Notes: a model not told the origin generated them from the letters alone. A stretch of DNA of 64,000 nucleotides from Candidatus Tokpelaia hoelldoblerii (GCA_002005325.1 CP017315.1:1240001-1304000), one strand, 5' to 3'. Positions 7,206-17,612 are shown, counted from the first letter of the stretch. Numbers and translations: made by a program.

Positions 7206-10200
7206 TTAATATTTCGCCCGCAGGTTCAGCCGCACGCCATGATCCTGCCCGGCAGAGCTTACCTGCCCGTCATAGGCAACACCAAATGTGACATTGTCGG
7301 TAATGGTGAAATCCAGCCCCGCGCCAAGCGCCAGCGCATCGCGATAAAGAGGCAGACCGGTTGTGCTGAACGATTCAAAGCCGATAAAGCCAAGACGCGC
7401 TTCCGGGTTGATATCACCAAACTTATGCCGCCAGGCAACCAGCCCGCGCAGCAACGCCGCCCTGCCGTTGACGCCGTTAATCTGCGTATTGGCGCGCAAG
7501 CCGAGGGTGCCGGTCGTTATGTCATCATTCGAGCTTTGCGAGTAAAGCGCCGCCGCGCCGCCTTTTTCCGCAAAACCGCCACTGTGCAGATAGGTATAGG
7601 CAAGACCGGCGAACGGCTGCACAGTTCCCTGTTTGAAATGAAACGGCACACCGGCATCGATAAACACATGCGTCGTGCGGGAACTGTAATCCGCTTTCAG
7701 ATAATCGGCAAAGCCGGTAAAGCTGATCTGGCGCGACATATCAATATCATGCCAGCCCAGTTGCGCGCCAACACGCATATCGACCCGTTTAATCTTGGTA
7801 CCGCCATAAAATGACAGTTGCCAGCTGTCAACATCACCATTATTGCGATTATCCTTGCTGTGGAAGGTCGTGCGGCTGTAACCGCCCGCAACGCCGACCA
7901 GCCATTTGTCTACCGGCGCATCAACACCGACATAGAAACCGCCGACATCCCTGTGCAGCCCGGGAACAAGCCCCTTGCCGTAGGTCGACCCCCATGAGCC
8001 ATAGCCCTGCACCCACATGGTGCCGCCATCATAAACTGTCGGCGGGATACCGTCAGCATAAGGGCTGAAACCATTGCCAGTCACCACAGGCGCTGATTTC
8101 GCCCGTGACGGGATTGCAGCCGTCACCACAGTATCAAGCCGGGCCGTTGACATGCCGGCCGGCTGAACATCACCACTCATTGCAGTGTTGATACGGGCAG
8201 TGATCAGCCGCTGGCTGAAGCGGGTGTCATCGGCCAATACGCTTTTGACTGTGGCAAAAGCATTGCCGGACAATTGCTGCAAAGCGTTTTCCGCTTCCGC
8301 GAAACTCAGATTCAGGATCGCCAGAACAATCGGGTTGTTATCCGGCAAGCTGCCGACAGCGTCACCGATACTCGGCTGGCCATCCTTGGCGCCGCCAGGG
8401 CCGGTGCCACTGCCACCGAAACCGCCGCCTCCGCCGCCGGCACCTCCGCCGCCAGTGCCGGGCAGCGGCGTATCATTGCGCACAACCTGCAGAATAACAT
8501 CATCAAGGGTATAGACAAGTTCGGCATCAAGGAACGCACTGGTTGATGTGGTCAGCAGATTGCTGAATCTGCCGTCAACGCCGCCCTGTGCCGTCAGGAT
8601 CGTATAGTGCATGCCCGCCTGAAGCATACCGCTTACCAGCACATCACCGCCGGCAAGGGTCGCATCGCCAGTGATATCAAGCATGCTCGCGCCGCCATTG
8701 TTAAGCCGCACATCAACCAGGTAGGTCGCACCGGCATTGATAGTGGTATCACCGGTCACGTGCAAGGTGCCGATTGCGCCGGTATTCGTTCCGGGAGCAA
8801 TGATCGAACCGGCATTGGCCGTCAATGCCGCCATGGTGCCGGTGCCGGCAAGGGCCGCATCAGCATTGACTGTCACATGCGAGTGGCTCAGGACGCCATC
8901 AAGGAGAAGCGTACCGCCATTGATGTTTGTAGCGCCTGTATAATCGCTTGTGCCGGAAAGCACCAGCGTGCCGGTTCCGATTTTATCAAGCCCCAGTGCG
9001 GAAGAGCCATCATGGATACTGCCGGTGAAATTGCCTGAGTCAACCAGAAGGATTGCCCCGGCCGCCCCGTTATTGGTGACGGTGCCTGCACCGCTGAGGA
9101 AAGCCGTGGTATAATCAAAGCCGTTGACATCCAGCGTGCCGGTTTCCGCAACATTGAGCACGCCTTCCGTGAAAGCCGCGCCAAACGCCGCGTCACCCAC
9201 CTTGAGAATGCCGCTGTCGACAGTGATAAAGGTATTGGCGGCAAGGACGTTGCCCGCCCCCAGGACCGTAACCGTGCCGGTATGGGTAGCGTCACCGAAT
9301 TGCAGGAATGAACCGGAAACCGTGTTGAGATGTGCAACTGTCGCTTCCACTCCGGTATTGGCGGCAAGGGTAGCCAGCGTATTGGTGTTCACCTGCGTCT
9401 GGTTGTTCCATGTGCCGTTCACGCCAAAGGTCAGGCCGGACACATTGTTGAAGACAACCTGGCTTGCGCCCAATGCGCCGGTATGATTAGCGACAACCGT
9501 GCCGCCATCAATGGTCAATGTGCCATTGATCGTGTTGGCGGCCCCCAGCACCAGTTCACCGGCGCCGACCTTGACAATCCCGCCATTGGCCAGAATTGCC
9601 GTGTTGACAGCGCCGGAAATGCCGCTGTCAACACGGAAAACCGCATTATCCTGCGCGATGAATTCCGAGCCCGCCGCCCCTTCAATCACATAACCGTTGC
9701 TGGCGAACTGCAGGCCGTCAAAGATAATATCGCCTTCCACCGTAACGGTTCCACCCGTGCCCTGGAACACGGCAAACCCCAGGCCCCATGACCCGGCGAC
9801 AGTGCCGCTGGCATTGGTCCAGTTGGTGTTGGACGCATTCCATACGCCGCTGCCTCCGGCAATCGAACCGTTGGCGGTCATTTGCGAACCGTTCCAGAAC
9901 TGCAGGTTCTGGCCATTGGTAATGATGATATTGATCTGGCCGTTAATGATTGTCTGTATGGAAACATCACCCAGCGCTATACCCAGCGGCAAATCGCCGA
10001 GATTGATGCTGCCGGTCAGACCGCCGGTATAATTGATGACATTATAAACCCCGGGCAGAACCGTGCCGATGGAAGCGATATTCAATGTGCCGTTCAGATT
10101 CAGATTGCCATTGATATCAATCAGGTCATTGCCGATACCGCCGCCGGCAACAGGCGACATCAGGTCGATATCAAGCGAAGCGCCGGCATTCATGGTGATG

Positions 10201-13200
10201 GAGCCGGTGTGCAGAATACCGGCTGTGCCGATACCGCCCGCCGTCAATATGCCGGACAGGTCGACATTGCCTGAAATTGTGCCGGTGCCGCCAAGGATGC
10301 CATTGGCCCCGACCTGGACGTTCGAGGCGAGGGTGCCGTCAACCGTCAGCATACCGTCCACCACTTGCGTGAGACCGGTGAAAGTATTGTTGCCGGTCAG
10401 GGTCAGCCCGCCGGTGCCGGCCTTAATCAGGCCGCCCGTACCGCTGATAACGCCGCCAAAGCTTGTATCAATGCCAAGCCCGCCCACTGTCAGCGTATTG
10501 CCGCCAAGCGAAACAGAACCACTGCCGAGAAGCGCGCCAAGGCTTGTGTCAAAGCCGTTGAGGCTTAATGTACCGCTCCCGCCGACATCAAGCGCCGCAT
10601 TGGCCAGCGCCCCGCCAAAAGCAGCGTCCCCGACAGCCAGTATGCCCGTATCAACGGCAATCTGCGCTCCACTGGCGATATTGCTGCTGCCGCTGATGGT
10701 GACCGTGCCGGCATGACCGGTCGAACCGATGGTGAGAGAACCGCCCGCTCCGATCGTCAGCCCGCCTGTCAACCCGCCGCCAACGCCTGTTATGGCAGAA
10801 ATGGTCGCATTGGCGCCTGCGCCAATGTTAACAGCGTTGCCATAAGCACCCGAGACTCCCAGTTGCAGTTCTGTGCCGGCGCCAAGATGCACACCGCCTG
10901 TCCCAAGCGCATTGATATTCCCCGCAACCAGGATACCGTCAACCAGATCGATACCGCCGGTAAAGGTGTTGCCGCCGCCAAGCGTCAAGGTGCCGCCGCC
11001 GTCTACCGTCAGGCCAAAACCACCGGAAATGATACCGTTAAGTGCACTGGAGCCTGTTCCCGGGGTGATTGTCGCATGACCGTTCAGCACAACATTATTG
11101 GCAAGCGTGATACCGTCATTCAACTGCAATGTCGTGCCTGCCGCAAGCTGCGTATTTCCTGACCCCAGCGCATTGTTGCCGGCAACGACAAGCGTGCCGT
11201 CAGTGACGTTAACACCACCGGGAAAGGCCAGACCGCTACTGCCGCCAAGCGTCAGGGAACCGGAGCCGACCTTTATCACCGACCCCGTGCCGGTGAACAT
11301 ACCGTTAAATACGGTATCTGTGCCCAGGGAGCCGACAGTCAGCGAACGGGTGCCAAGCGTAACAAAGCCGCCGCCGGAAAGTGAGCCAAGGCTTGTGTTA
11401 AAACCATTGAGAACAAAAACACCATTTGTGCCGTTATCCAGCGCAACGGAAGCCAGCGAGTCGCCGAAAGCAGCGTCCCCTACCGACAGCATGCCGCCAT
11501 TCATGGCGATGGTAGCGCCAGTTCCGAAGGCATCGCTGCCATGGAGGAAAAGCATACCGTTATTACCGGCTGAACCGATCGTCAGCGTACCGCCCGCTCC
11601 CACCGTCAAGCCACCGCCAAGCAAATGGGCATTCTGGCCGGTTGTCACAGAAATCGTGGCATTGTCACCCGCATCAATGCTGACAGCATTATTCAAACTG
11701 CCGGAAACCGCCAGTTGCAGTTCTGTGCCGGCGCCAAGATGCACACCGCCTGTCCCAAGCGCATTGATATTCCCCGCAACCAGGATACCGTCAACCAGAT
11801 CGATACCGCCGGTAAAGGTGTTGCCGCCGCCAAGCGTCAAGGATCCCGCACCGGTCTTGGTGAAACCGAAACCGCCTGATATGACACCGCTCACCGTGCC
11901 GTTGCCGCTGCCAACCCCCAGTGAGACCGCCCCGTTCAGCGTTATATTATTGGCAATGTTCATCCCCGCTCCGAGAGAAATGCCCGTACCCGCCGCCATT
12001 GTCAGCGCGCCAGTGCCAAGCGCATTGCTGTTCTGAAGCACAAGGCTGCCGCCCTGTAAATTAAACCCGCCGCTAAAGCTGTTGTTGCCGCCAAGCGTCA
12101 GGGAAGCATTCCCCTGCTTGACAAGAGAGAGTATACCCGAACCATTGCTGATCGTGCCGGGGAAATTACCGCCCTGCAATGTCAGGCCGACATTGCCTGT
12201 AACAGACGAAGCGATGCTGCCCGCACCGGTCAGGTTGTTGATATTGGCCGATATGCCATTGAGATCAAGATTTGCGCCTGCCGCTATTTGCAGCGTGCTG
12301 CCGGCAACACTGAAAAGGTTGCCCGCCGCCGCGTCAGCAAGCCGCAAGCTGCCGAAATTCAATCCCACCGTGGCGTTTGCGCCAATTGTCGTCGAAGCAC
12401 CGAACAAGGACAACGTGCCGTTATAGCCTGCCTGACCAAGGTTGAGTGTTGCACCATTGCCAACGGTAAGGCCGCCAGTCAGACCAACCTGCAAATTCAT
12501 CAGCGCACCAATCGAACCGGTAGCGCCATCAGCAATATTGATATGGTTTGCCAGATTGCCGCCAATACCCAGCAGAAGCCCGCCATTGCCGGAAAGGTTT
12601 ATATTGCCGGTGCCCAACGCATTGGCATTCAAAGACAGCACATTGCCGCCCTGAACAGAAAGCCCGCCGGAAAATGTATTGGCGCCCGAAAGAGTCCACG
12701 TCCCCGTGCCGGTTTTGACCAGCCCGCCTGTCCCTGAAATGATACCGCCAAACGTCGTATTGGTATTGGCCGCCCCCACCGACAGGGTATTGGCGCCAAG
12801 ATTGACGCTTCCCCCCGCACCGCTCAAGGAGCCCAGTGTCATGCCGCCGGATGTCAGCCCGCTCATATCCAGCACAGCACCAAAACCAAGGCTGAGGGAA
12901 GCCGCACCGCCGGTGGCGTTTCCGGAAAAATTAACATGCCCGCCCGCCAGGATATTGATCGTTGATGTGCCGGCCGTACTGGAGCCCAGAAAGTTAAGCG
13001 TCCCGTCATTATCAACATTGATAAAAACATTGCCTGCCGTTGTGCCATTACCGTTGAAAGTCAGTGTCCCGCTGCCAAGCAGCGCACCCCCGACATTGAA
13101 TGTCTGCGCCAAAGCGGAATCATTGGTGATACCCTGTCCCGTTATGGTCAGAGAAGAACCTGCCAGCAAACTGCCGACATTAAATATATAAGCAGCCGCA

Positions 13201-13529
13201 GTGTTCGTGAAATGGATATTCTGGATAACCCCGTCATAACCGGCGGCAAAACCGATGACAGGCACCAGTGTGGCACCAAAAGTTGCAGTCCCGGTAGGGA
13301 CAGAGCCCCCACTCCAACTCAGCGCACTACCCCATTGTGCCAGCCCCAACCCAGACCAGGTGGCATCCTGCGCCTGGGCGGCAACGGGCGCCAATACGCC
13401 AAGCACACCTGCACACACGGTTGAAATCAACGCACGTCTAAACCGGCGATGAGGACGCCCGTTCTGCGAAAACTTGTTTTGCTTATGCGGCATAAGTAAC
13501 GGGGAGACCGAATCAACCATAATGCACAA
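7206..13529 (-). CDS. Giant AIDA-type autotransporter adhesin
   Basis: A type V secreted surface protein of about 2,107 residues. The N-terminus has an Arg-rich stretch followed by a hydrophobic signal segment ending PVAAQAQ, giving an extended signal peptide. The passenger, roughly residues 55-1,730, is a Gly/Asn/Thr-rich beta-helix built of autotransporter-associated strand repeats such as KTGAGSLTLGGGNTFTGG and GTGGLIKAGTGGLTLTGNN. A Gly-rich stretch (GGGGAGGGGGGFGGSG) precedes the linker to the C-terminal beta-barrel of about 280 residues, which ends in the aromatic RAKY expected for outer-membrane insertion by BAM. Two passenger segments are identical at the DNA level (132-bp repeats). 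The likely role is adhesion or aggregation. Start may be this codon or the Met three codons on. It has its own terminator and no apparent partner genes. Confidence 0.92.
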   Translation of the reverse strand: MCIMVDSVSPLLMPHKQNKFSQNGRPHRRFRRALISTVCAGVLGVLAPVAAQAQDATWSGLGLAQWGSALSWSGGSVPTGTATFGATLVPVIGFAAGYDGVIQNIHFTNTAAAYIFNVGSLLAGSSLTITGQGITNDSALAQTFNVGGALLGSGTLTFNGNGTTAGNVFINVDNDGTLNFLGSSTAGTSTINILAGGHVNFSGNATGGAASLSLGFGAVLDMSGLTSGGMTLGSLSGAGGSVNLGANTLSVGAANTNTTFGGIISGTGGLVKTGTGTWTLSGANTFSGGLSVQGGNVLSLNANALGTGNINLSGNGGLLLGIGGNLANHINIADGATGSIGALMNLQVGLTGGLTVGNGATLNLGQAGYNGTLSLFGASTTIGANATVGLNFGSLRLADAAAGNLFSVAGSTLQIAAGANLDLNGISANINNLTGAGSIASSVTGNVGLTLQGGNFPGTISNGSGILSLVKQGNASLTLGGNNSFSGGFNLQGGSLVLQNSNALGTGALTMAAGTGISLGAGMNIANNITLNGAVSLGVGSGNGTVSGVISGGFGFTKTGAGSLTLGGGNTFTGGIDLVDGILVAGNINALGTGGVHLGAGTELQLAVSGSLNNAVSIDAGDNATISVTTGQNAHLLGGGLTVGAGGTLTIGSAGNNGMLFLHGSDAFGTGATIAMNGGMLSVGDAAFGDSLASVALDNGTNGVFVLNGFNTSLGSLSGGGFVTLGTRSLTVGSLGTDTVFNGMFTGTGSVIKVGSGSLTLGGSSGLAFPGGVNVTDGTLVVAGNNALGSGNTQLAAGTTLQLNDGITLANNVVLNGHATITPGTGSSALNGIISGGFGLTVDGGGTLTLGGGNTFTGGIDLVDGILVAGNINALGTGGVHLGAGTELQLGVSGAYGNAVNIGAGANATISAITGVGGGLTGGLTIGAGGSLTIGSTGHAGTVTISGSSNIASGAQIAVDTGILAVGDAAFGGALANAALDVGGSGTLSLNGFDTSLGALLGSGSVSLGGNTLTVGGLGIDTSFGGVISGTGGLIKAGTGGLTLTGNNTFTGLTQVVDGMLTVDGTLASNVQVGANGILGGTGTISGNVDLSGILTAGGIGTAGILHTGSITMNAGASLDIDLMSPVAGGGIGNDLIDINGNLNLNGTLNIASIGTVLPGVYNVINYTGGLTGSINLGDLPLGIALGDVSIQTIINGQINIIITNGQNLQFWNGSQMTANGSIAGGSGVWNASNTNWTNASGTVAGSWGLGFAVFQGTGGTVTVEGDIIFDGLQFASNGYVIEGAAGSEFIAQDNAVFRVDSGISGAVNTAILANGGIVKVGAGELVLGAANTINGTLTIDGGTVVANHTGALGASQVVFNNVSGLTFGVNGTWNNQTQVNTNTLATLAANTGVEATVAHLNTVSGSFLQFGDATHTGTVTVLGAGNVLAANTFITVDSGILKVGDAAFGAAFTEGVLNVAETGTLDVNGFDYTTAFLSGAGTVTNNGAAGAILLVDSGNFTGSIHDGSSALGLDKIGTGTLVLSGTSDYTGATNINGGTLLLDGVLSHSHVTVNADAALAGTGTMAALTANAGSIIAPGTNTGAIGTLHVTGDTTINAGATYLVDVRLNNGGASMLDITGDATLAGGDVLVSGMLQAGMHYTILTAQGGVDGRFSNLLTTSTSAFLDAELVYTLDDVILQVVRNDTPLPGTGGGGAGGGGGGFGGSGTGPGGAKDGQPSIGDAVGSLPDNNPIVLAILNLSFAEAENALQQLSGNAFATVKSVLADDTRFSQRLITARINTAMSGDVQPAGMSTARLDTVVTAAIPSRAKSAPVVTGNGFSPYADGIPPTVYDGGTMWVQGYGSWGSTYGKGLVPGLHRDVGGFYVGVDAPVDKWLVGVAGGYSRTTFHSKDNRNNGDVDSWQLSFYGGTKIKRVDMRVGAQLGWHDIDMSRQISFTGFADYLKADYSSRTTHVFIDAGVPFHFKQGTVQPFAGLAYTYLHSGGFAEKGGAAALYSQSSNDDITTGTLGLRANTQINGVNGRAALLRGLVAWRHKFGDINPEARLGFIGFESFSTTGLPLYRDALALGAGLDFTITDNVTFGVAYDGQVSSAGQDHGVRLNLRAKY
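10859..10990. repeat. 132-bp exact direct repeat, copy 1
   Basis: This segment is identical to 11711-11842, 852 bases away, inside the autotransporter passenger. It encodes a full strand-repeat unit containing GGGNTFTGGIDLVDGILVAG. Perfect identity between neighbouring passenger units suggests recent duplication or gene conversion. Confidence 0.93.
11711..11842. repeat. 132-bp exact direct repeat, copy 2
   Basis: Second copy of the repeat at 10859-10990, same orientation. Recombination between the copies would delete or add 852 bp, which is a multiple of three (284 codons), so the reading frame would be kept. Confidence 0.93.
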
Positions 13530-13833
13530 TCCTTGGTTTCAATAAAGATTGATACACGCTATGGTTGTATTTAAAAAAATGCAATCGGGTTCTTTGACTG
13601 ACACACATCTTTTCTGTGTATTATTTTCATGTATCAACAAGAAGAAAGAAAATCATACCCGAAAAGGTTTGGAGTCAAAGTTTCTATTGTTGCTTTTTCT
13701 GCCATTTGGCAGCAATGAATCTTACAGCTATGCACAAACCAGCACAACACGCAGAGTTTTTTTCTTGCTAAAATGCCTGCTTTGCTTGCTCGAGCGGACA
13801 TTTTACAACGCTTTTCTTCAGACAGGCTTATTC
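13530..13833. other. AT-rich intergenic region, autotransporter/guaB
   Basis: About 300 bases without a supported gene. It holds the 5' region of the autotransporter gene and the 3' flank of guaB, both on the minus strand. It is clearly more AT-rich than its neighbours. ACACA and TGTGT blocks near 13599-13620 could form a short hairpin. I see no convincing promoter or terminator. Confidence 0.4.
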
Positions 13834-15333
13834 TTACACACTGCCAGGATAGTTCGGGCTTTCACGGGTGATCGCCACATTATGGGTATGGCTTTCATGC
13901 AGGCCTGCATTGGTGATGCGCACAAATGTCGCCTTTTTGCGGAATTCCTTCAGGTTCTTTGCGCCGACATACCCCATGGAAGCCCGCAGGCCGCCCGCAA
14001 GCTGGTGCAGCACGGCGGCAATCGGCCCCTTATACGCCACTTGCCCCTCAATCCCTTCCGGCACCAGTTTCAGCTCATCACGCACTTCCGCCTGAAAATA
14101 ACGGTCTGCCGAGCCGCGCGCCATCGCACCCACCGATCCCATACCGCGATACGCCTTGAACGAACGGCCACGATGCAGGTAAACCTCGCCCGGGCTTTCC
14201 TCTGTACCGGCCAGCAGCGAGCCTGCCATGGCAGCCGCAGCCCCTGCGGCCAGCGCCTTGGCGAAATCGCCGGAAAATTTGATGCCGCCATCGGCAATGA
14301 CCGGAATACCGGCTTTATCCGCCGCTTCAACCGCCCCCATAATGGCGGAAAGCTGCGGCACACCAACACCGGCAACAATGCGCGTGGTGCAGATAGACCC
14401 CGGGCCAATCCCTACCTTGACAGCATCAGCGCCACAATCAATCAGCGCCTTTGTCGCAGCGGCTGTCGCCACATTACCGGCCATGATTGCCGTATCCGGG
14501 GCAAGGCGGCGCACGTCTTTCACCGCGTCAAGCACCCGCTGCGAATGGCCATGCGCGGTATCAATCACCAGCATATCCACACCCGCCTCAAGGAGGCGCT
14601 CGGCACGCTCCACCCCGTCCTTGCCGACACTGACAGCCGCCGCGGCGCGCAACCGCCCCTGCCCGTCCTTGCTGGCATCGGGGTTGAGGCGCGAGCGTTC
14701 AATATCCCTTACCGTGATCAGGCCGACACAGCGCCCTTCTTCATCCACCACCAGCAACTTTTCAATACGGTTGTGATGCAGCAGGCGCTTGGCCTCCGCC
14801 TGCTCGACATTCTCACGCACGGTTATCAAGTTTTCATGGGTCATCAATTCATGGATCTGCTGCCCGGGATTTGAGGCAAAGCGCACATCACGATTGGTCA
14901 AAATACCGACAAGCCGTCCGGGCTTGTTGGCGCCATCCTTTTTGTCCACTACCGGAATACCGGAGATCCCGTTAGCGCGCATAACCTGCAAAGCTTCTTC
15001 CAGTGTAGCCTTCGGGCCGATTGTCACCGGATTCACCACCATGCCGGATTCAAATTTCTTGACCTGCCGCACTTCTTCAGCCTGTTCACGCGGGGTCATG
15101 TTGCGGTGGATAACGCCAAGCCCGCCCGCCTGCGCCATGGCGATCGCAAGGCGCGATTCCGTCACCGTGTCCATTGCGGCGGAAAGCAGCGGCAGGTTTA
15201 ATTCAATATCACGGGCAATACGGGTTTTCAGCTCCACCTGTCCGGGCATAACCTCAGAATGACCGGGCTGCAACAACACATCATCAAAGGTAAGCGCCAG
15301 TAAACCGGTCGGACTTTCAATAATTTTTGCCAT
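13834..15333 (-). CDS. guaB: Inosine-5'-monophosphate dehydrogenase
   Basis: A 499-residue enzyme that oxidises IMP to XMP with NAD+, the committed step of GMP synthesis. The MAKIIESPTG start is chosen because AAAAGGAA precedes it; the frame is open 37 codons further upstream, with sequence unlike the family. The order is an N-terminal barrel segment (LTFDDVLLQPGHSEV), two CBS domains from about residues 95-210 (HELMTHENLITVRE, CVGLITVRDIERS), then the catalytic barrel with GPGSICTTR carrying the active-site Cys, followed by the flap region and a C-terminal Ser/His-rich end. All expected elements are present and length is normal. Confidence 0.95.
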   Translation of the reverse strand: MAKIIESPTGLLALTFDDVLLQPGHSEVMPGQVELKTRIARDIELNLPLLSAAMDTVTESRLAIAMAQAGGLGVIHRNMTPREQAEEVRQVKKFESGMVVNPVTIGPKATLEEALQVMRANGISGIPVVDKKDGANKPGRLVGILTNRDVRFASNPGQQIHELMTHENLITVRENVEQAEAKRLLHHNRIEKLLVVDEEGRCVGLITVRDIERSRLNPDASKDGQGRLRAAAAVSVGKDGVERAERLLEAGVDMLVIDTAHGHSQRVLDAVKDVRRLAPDTAIMAGNVATAAATKALIDCGADAVKVGIGPGSICTTRIVAGVGVPQLSAIMGAVEAADKAGIPVIADGGIKFSGDFAKALAAGAAAAMAGSLLAGTEESPGEVYLHRGRSFKAYRGMGSVGAMARGSADRYFQAEVRDELKLVPEGIEGQVAYKGPIAAVLHQLAGGLRASMGYVGAKNLKEFRKKATFVRITNAGLHESHTHNVAITRESPNYPGSV

Positions 15334-15476
15334 TTGCCAATTCCTTTTTAGATAGAAGGAAACCACTGTCTGTAGAGAACAGCGGACATCTTTATAATGT
15401 TTTTTCACGAATTGACGCTGGCTTGTATCACAAAACTGCCGCAATGAAAAGAGCTGGCGGCATTTTGCTGCAGCAA

Positions 15477-16490
15477 TCAGGAAACGGCCAGCTCGCTCAT
15501 CAGCATGTGCTTGACTGATTCAGGCAGCGTATCAGCAAACTTCTCAATCATAATCCGGTGCAGTCTCATGCGTGCCGCCGCCTTATAACCGCCCATTCCC
15601 TGTATACAGCCAAAAGGAACAACGCCCTGCCTTATCTTTTCCATTTCCGTTTTATGAACAATCTCGTCCACATAGGCGAGCCCGGGTTCTCTAACCGGAA
15701 CAATGCCATTTTGCACCATTTCCAGATGATTTGCCAACGAAACAGAATTAAACTGCGCCTCATTGCGATAACGGAATGAAAGCTGCCGTTTTAATACATC
15801 CGGATTTTGCGCAAAAAACCGTTCAAAGGTCGATTTGCGCAGCGCAAACGAATAATGCCCCATGCAGAGATATCTTCGCTTCATTCTGGCCAGGGCCGCC
15901 CCCCGCCATAAAAAAATCCGATGCCGTGGCCGGTCATTCCTATAAGAGGAAACTTTTGCCAGAAATTGCCTCAGTTTATATTTCAAACGCCTGTCTTCAG
16001 CTCTTTTCCATTTACCGTGGAAAACAGGCAAACCGTTACGGAAAAAATCGTTCGGCGTAACAGGCGCATTGAAAAATACGTCATCATTGCCATAGATAAA
16101 ATGCTCTGAAAGGCCGGGGATGCGCCAAAGCACGGTTTCAATCGCCAGAGAATTGAACGTCGGTCTTGCCGCCTCAAGACCCGCAAAAATCTCATCATGG
16201 GAAACAAGCTGCAAAAAATCCGCCTTGCATTTGCCTTCCTGAACAAAAGCGTCAAGCAACGCCGGCTTCTGATTATCTGTCACAATAAAAATCCGGCGGA
16301 TAAAAGGAGCATATTTCAAAACCGAGGCAATATTATAATAGATCTCTCCATCAGAAGAGTACCGCGGTTCATATTGTTTTTCCGACAGCACGCCGGGGGA
16401 AAAATGCGTTTCAGATGCAAACTGCTGCCGTTTCGCCTTATGCCGCGCGTCTACCCCGTCCACCCACGTAATCACATAATCAATATCCAT
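15477..16490 (-). CDS. Stealth-family sugar-phosphate transferase
   Basis: A 337-residue protein with the conserved regions of the Stealth family, which are hexose-1-phosphate transferases related to GlcNAc-1-phosphotransferase and to capsule-polymer synthases. CR1 is IDYVITWVDGVDARH at the N-terminus. CR2 is EPRYSSDGEIYYNIASVLKY followed by IRRIFIVTDNQKP. CR3 is FNSLAIETVLWRIPGLS with YGNDDVFF. It probably adds sugar phosphate units to a surface glycan, but the actual polymer is unknown and no other capsule genes adjoin it except the divergent polysaccharide deacetylase. AGGATG precedes the ATG. Confidence 0.85.
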   Translation of the reverse strand: MDIDYVITWVDGVDARHKAKRQQFASETHFSPGVLSEKQYEPRYSSDGEIYYNIASVLKYAPFIRRIFIVTDNQKPALLDAFVQEGKCKADFLQLVSHDEIFAGLEAARPTFNSLAIETVLWRIPGLSEHFIYGNDDVFFNAPVTPNDFFRNGLPVFHGKWKRAEDRRLKYKLRQFLAKVSSYRNDRPRHRIFLWRGAALARMKRRYLCMGHYSFALRKSTFERFFAQNPDVLKRQLSFRYRNEAQFNSVSLANHLEMVQNGIVPVREPGLAYVDEIVHKTEMEKIRQGVVPFGCIQGMGGYKAAARMRLHRIMIEKFADTLPESVKHMLMSELAVS

Positions 16491-16638
16491 TGTACATCCT
16501 GATACAGCACAACAATCCCACTATGATATCTAACACAGAGAATAGTGCTCTTTATCAGTTTCAACGAAATTTATCCATCATATTTCTTACTTTTTCGCAC
16601 ATCAGTGATTGGCTATCACCTTTATGACAGCCTGGCTC

Positions 16639-16668
16639 TTGACAAGAAAGAAAATAACCACAGAATAT
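16639..16668 (+). promoter_or_regulatory. Candidate promoter for the deacetylase gene
   Basis: An exact TTGACA at 16639-16644, with GAATAT at 16663-16668 after an 18-base spacer, in the AT-rich divergent region between the Stealth gene and the deacetylase gene. The -10 match is weak. Confidence 0.35.
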
Positions 16669-16732
16669 TTCTATAAAATATCACACTGTTTTATTACCTT
16701 GCTGCCCTGTCATTCTGTCATAAAGGTTGCTG

Positions 16733-17434
16733 ATGCCCATACCGGTTATACTTTATCATCACATTGATGAACCACCCCCTCATGGCAAATTTGGACGCAG
16801 CCACCATGTCAGCCCGCAGACATTCGCCCGGCAGATGCGCACCTTGAAACGGCTTGGCTTTCATGGCCTGTCGCTGAAAGAAGCAATGCCTTATATAAAC
16901 GGCGAAAAATACGGTAGAATTGCTGCCATTACTTTTGATGACGGCATGATGTCTGTTTACAAACATGCCATGCCAATCCTGAATGAACTGGGTTTTACCG
17001 CGACCAACTATTTTGTCACCAACCAGATTGGCGGCCAGAATGCATGGGATATCCCGCAAGCCCGCCCCGCTCCCTGCATGGGAAAAGCAGAACTGCTCGA
17101 CTGGGTCGCCCACGGACATGAAGCAGGCGCCCATACGCTTGATCATGTTCACCTGCCGCAAATTGACAGGCACGAGGCGGAACGGCAAATTTTCCAGTCG
17201 AAACAGGAACTGGAAAACATATCGGGGCAACAGGTCGTTTCCTTTGCCTATCCTTACGGGGAGGAGAATCCGCTCATGCGGCGCCTTGTCAGGCAAGCCG
17301 GTTACCAATATGGCGTAACCACCGCGCAAAGACGGGCAAACACGCATGAAGACCCCTTTGGTGTGCCGCGCTACACAATCCGTTGCAGGGATACGTGGGT
17401 TCATTTTCTGGCAAAATGCCTGTGGCGTAAGTGA
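16733..17434 (+). CDS. Polysaccharide deacetylase (NodB-like)
   Basis: About 233 residues with a carbohydrate esterase 4 fold. Motif 1, AITFDDGMMSVY, carries the Asp-Asp pair. Motif 2 fits GAHTLDHVHL, where AHTLDH occupies the place of the usual H(S/T)xxH metal site. FAYPYGEENPLMRRL resembles the family's later PYG segment. No signal peptide is visible, so it may act in the cytoplasm, or on lipid-linked glycan at the inner face of the membrane. A TTG two codons upstream is in frame, but AAAGG at 16722-16726 is properly spaced for the ATG at 16733. It is divergent from the Stealth gene, so both could modify the same surface polysaccharide; this is inference. Confidence 0.82.
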   Translation: MPIPVILYHHIDEPPPHGKFGRSHHVSPQTFARQMRTLKRLGFHGLSLKEAMPYINGEKYGRIAAITFDDGMMSVYKHAMPILNELGFTATNYFVTNQIGGQNAWDIPQARPAPCMGKAELLDWVAHGHEAGAHTLDHVHLPQIDRHEAERQIFQSKQELENISGQQVVSFAYPYGEENPLMRRLVRQAGYQYGVTTAQRRANTHEDPFGVPRYTIRCRDTWVHFLAKCLWRK

Positions 17435-17612
17435 TAACGCAAAGCCACAAACCACAAACTGTCAGCAAATGCAGCAATTTTATCACGTTTTTTCATAGAC
17501 GGAACGCAACAAACGCGCTAAATTATGGCAAGGATTTCAGGAGTCGGCGCCGGCCCTCCGCGTACGCCACATTCAAAACCCATACCTTTTCCGGTACGGG
17601 TTGGAGCATTTC

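Noticed and set aside
11098..12036. Long Pro/Val-rich open frame on the plus strand (312 codons) and several neighbours within 8-13.4 kb
   Set aside because: They are antisense to the repetitive autotransporter gene; the Pro/Ala/Val-rich text mirrors Gly/Asn/Thr codons on the coding strand and has no start signals or homologous motifs.
13549..14874. 441-codon open frame on the plus strand antisense to guaB
   Set aside because: guaB is unmistakable on the other strand; this frame is His/Arg-rich without motifs or a ribosome-binding site.
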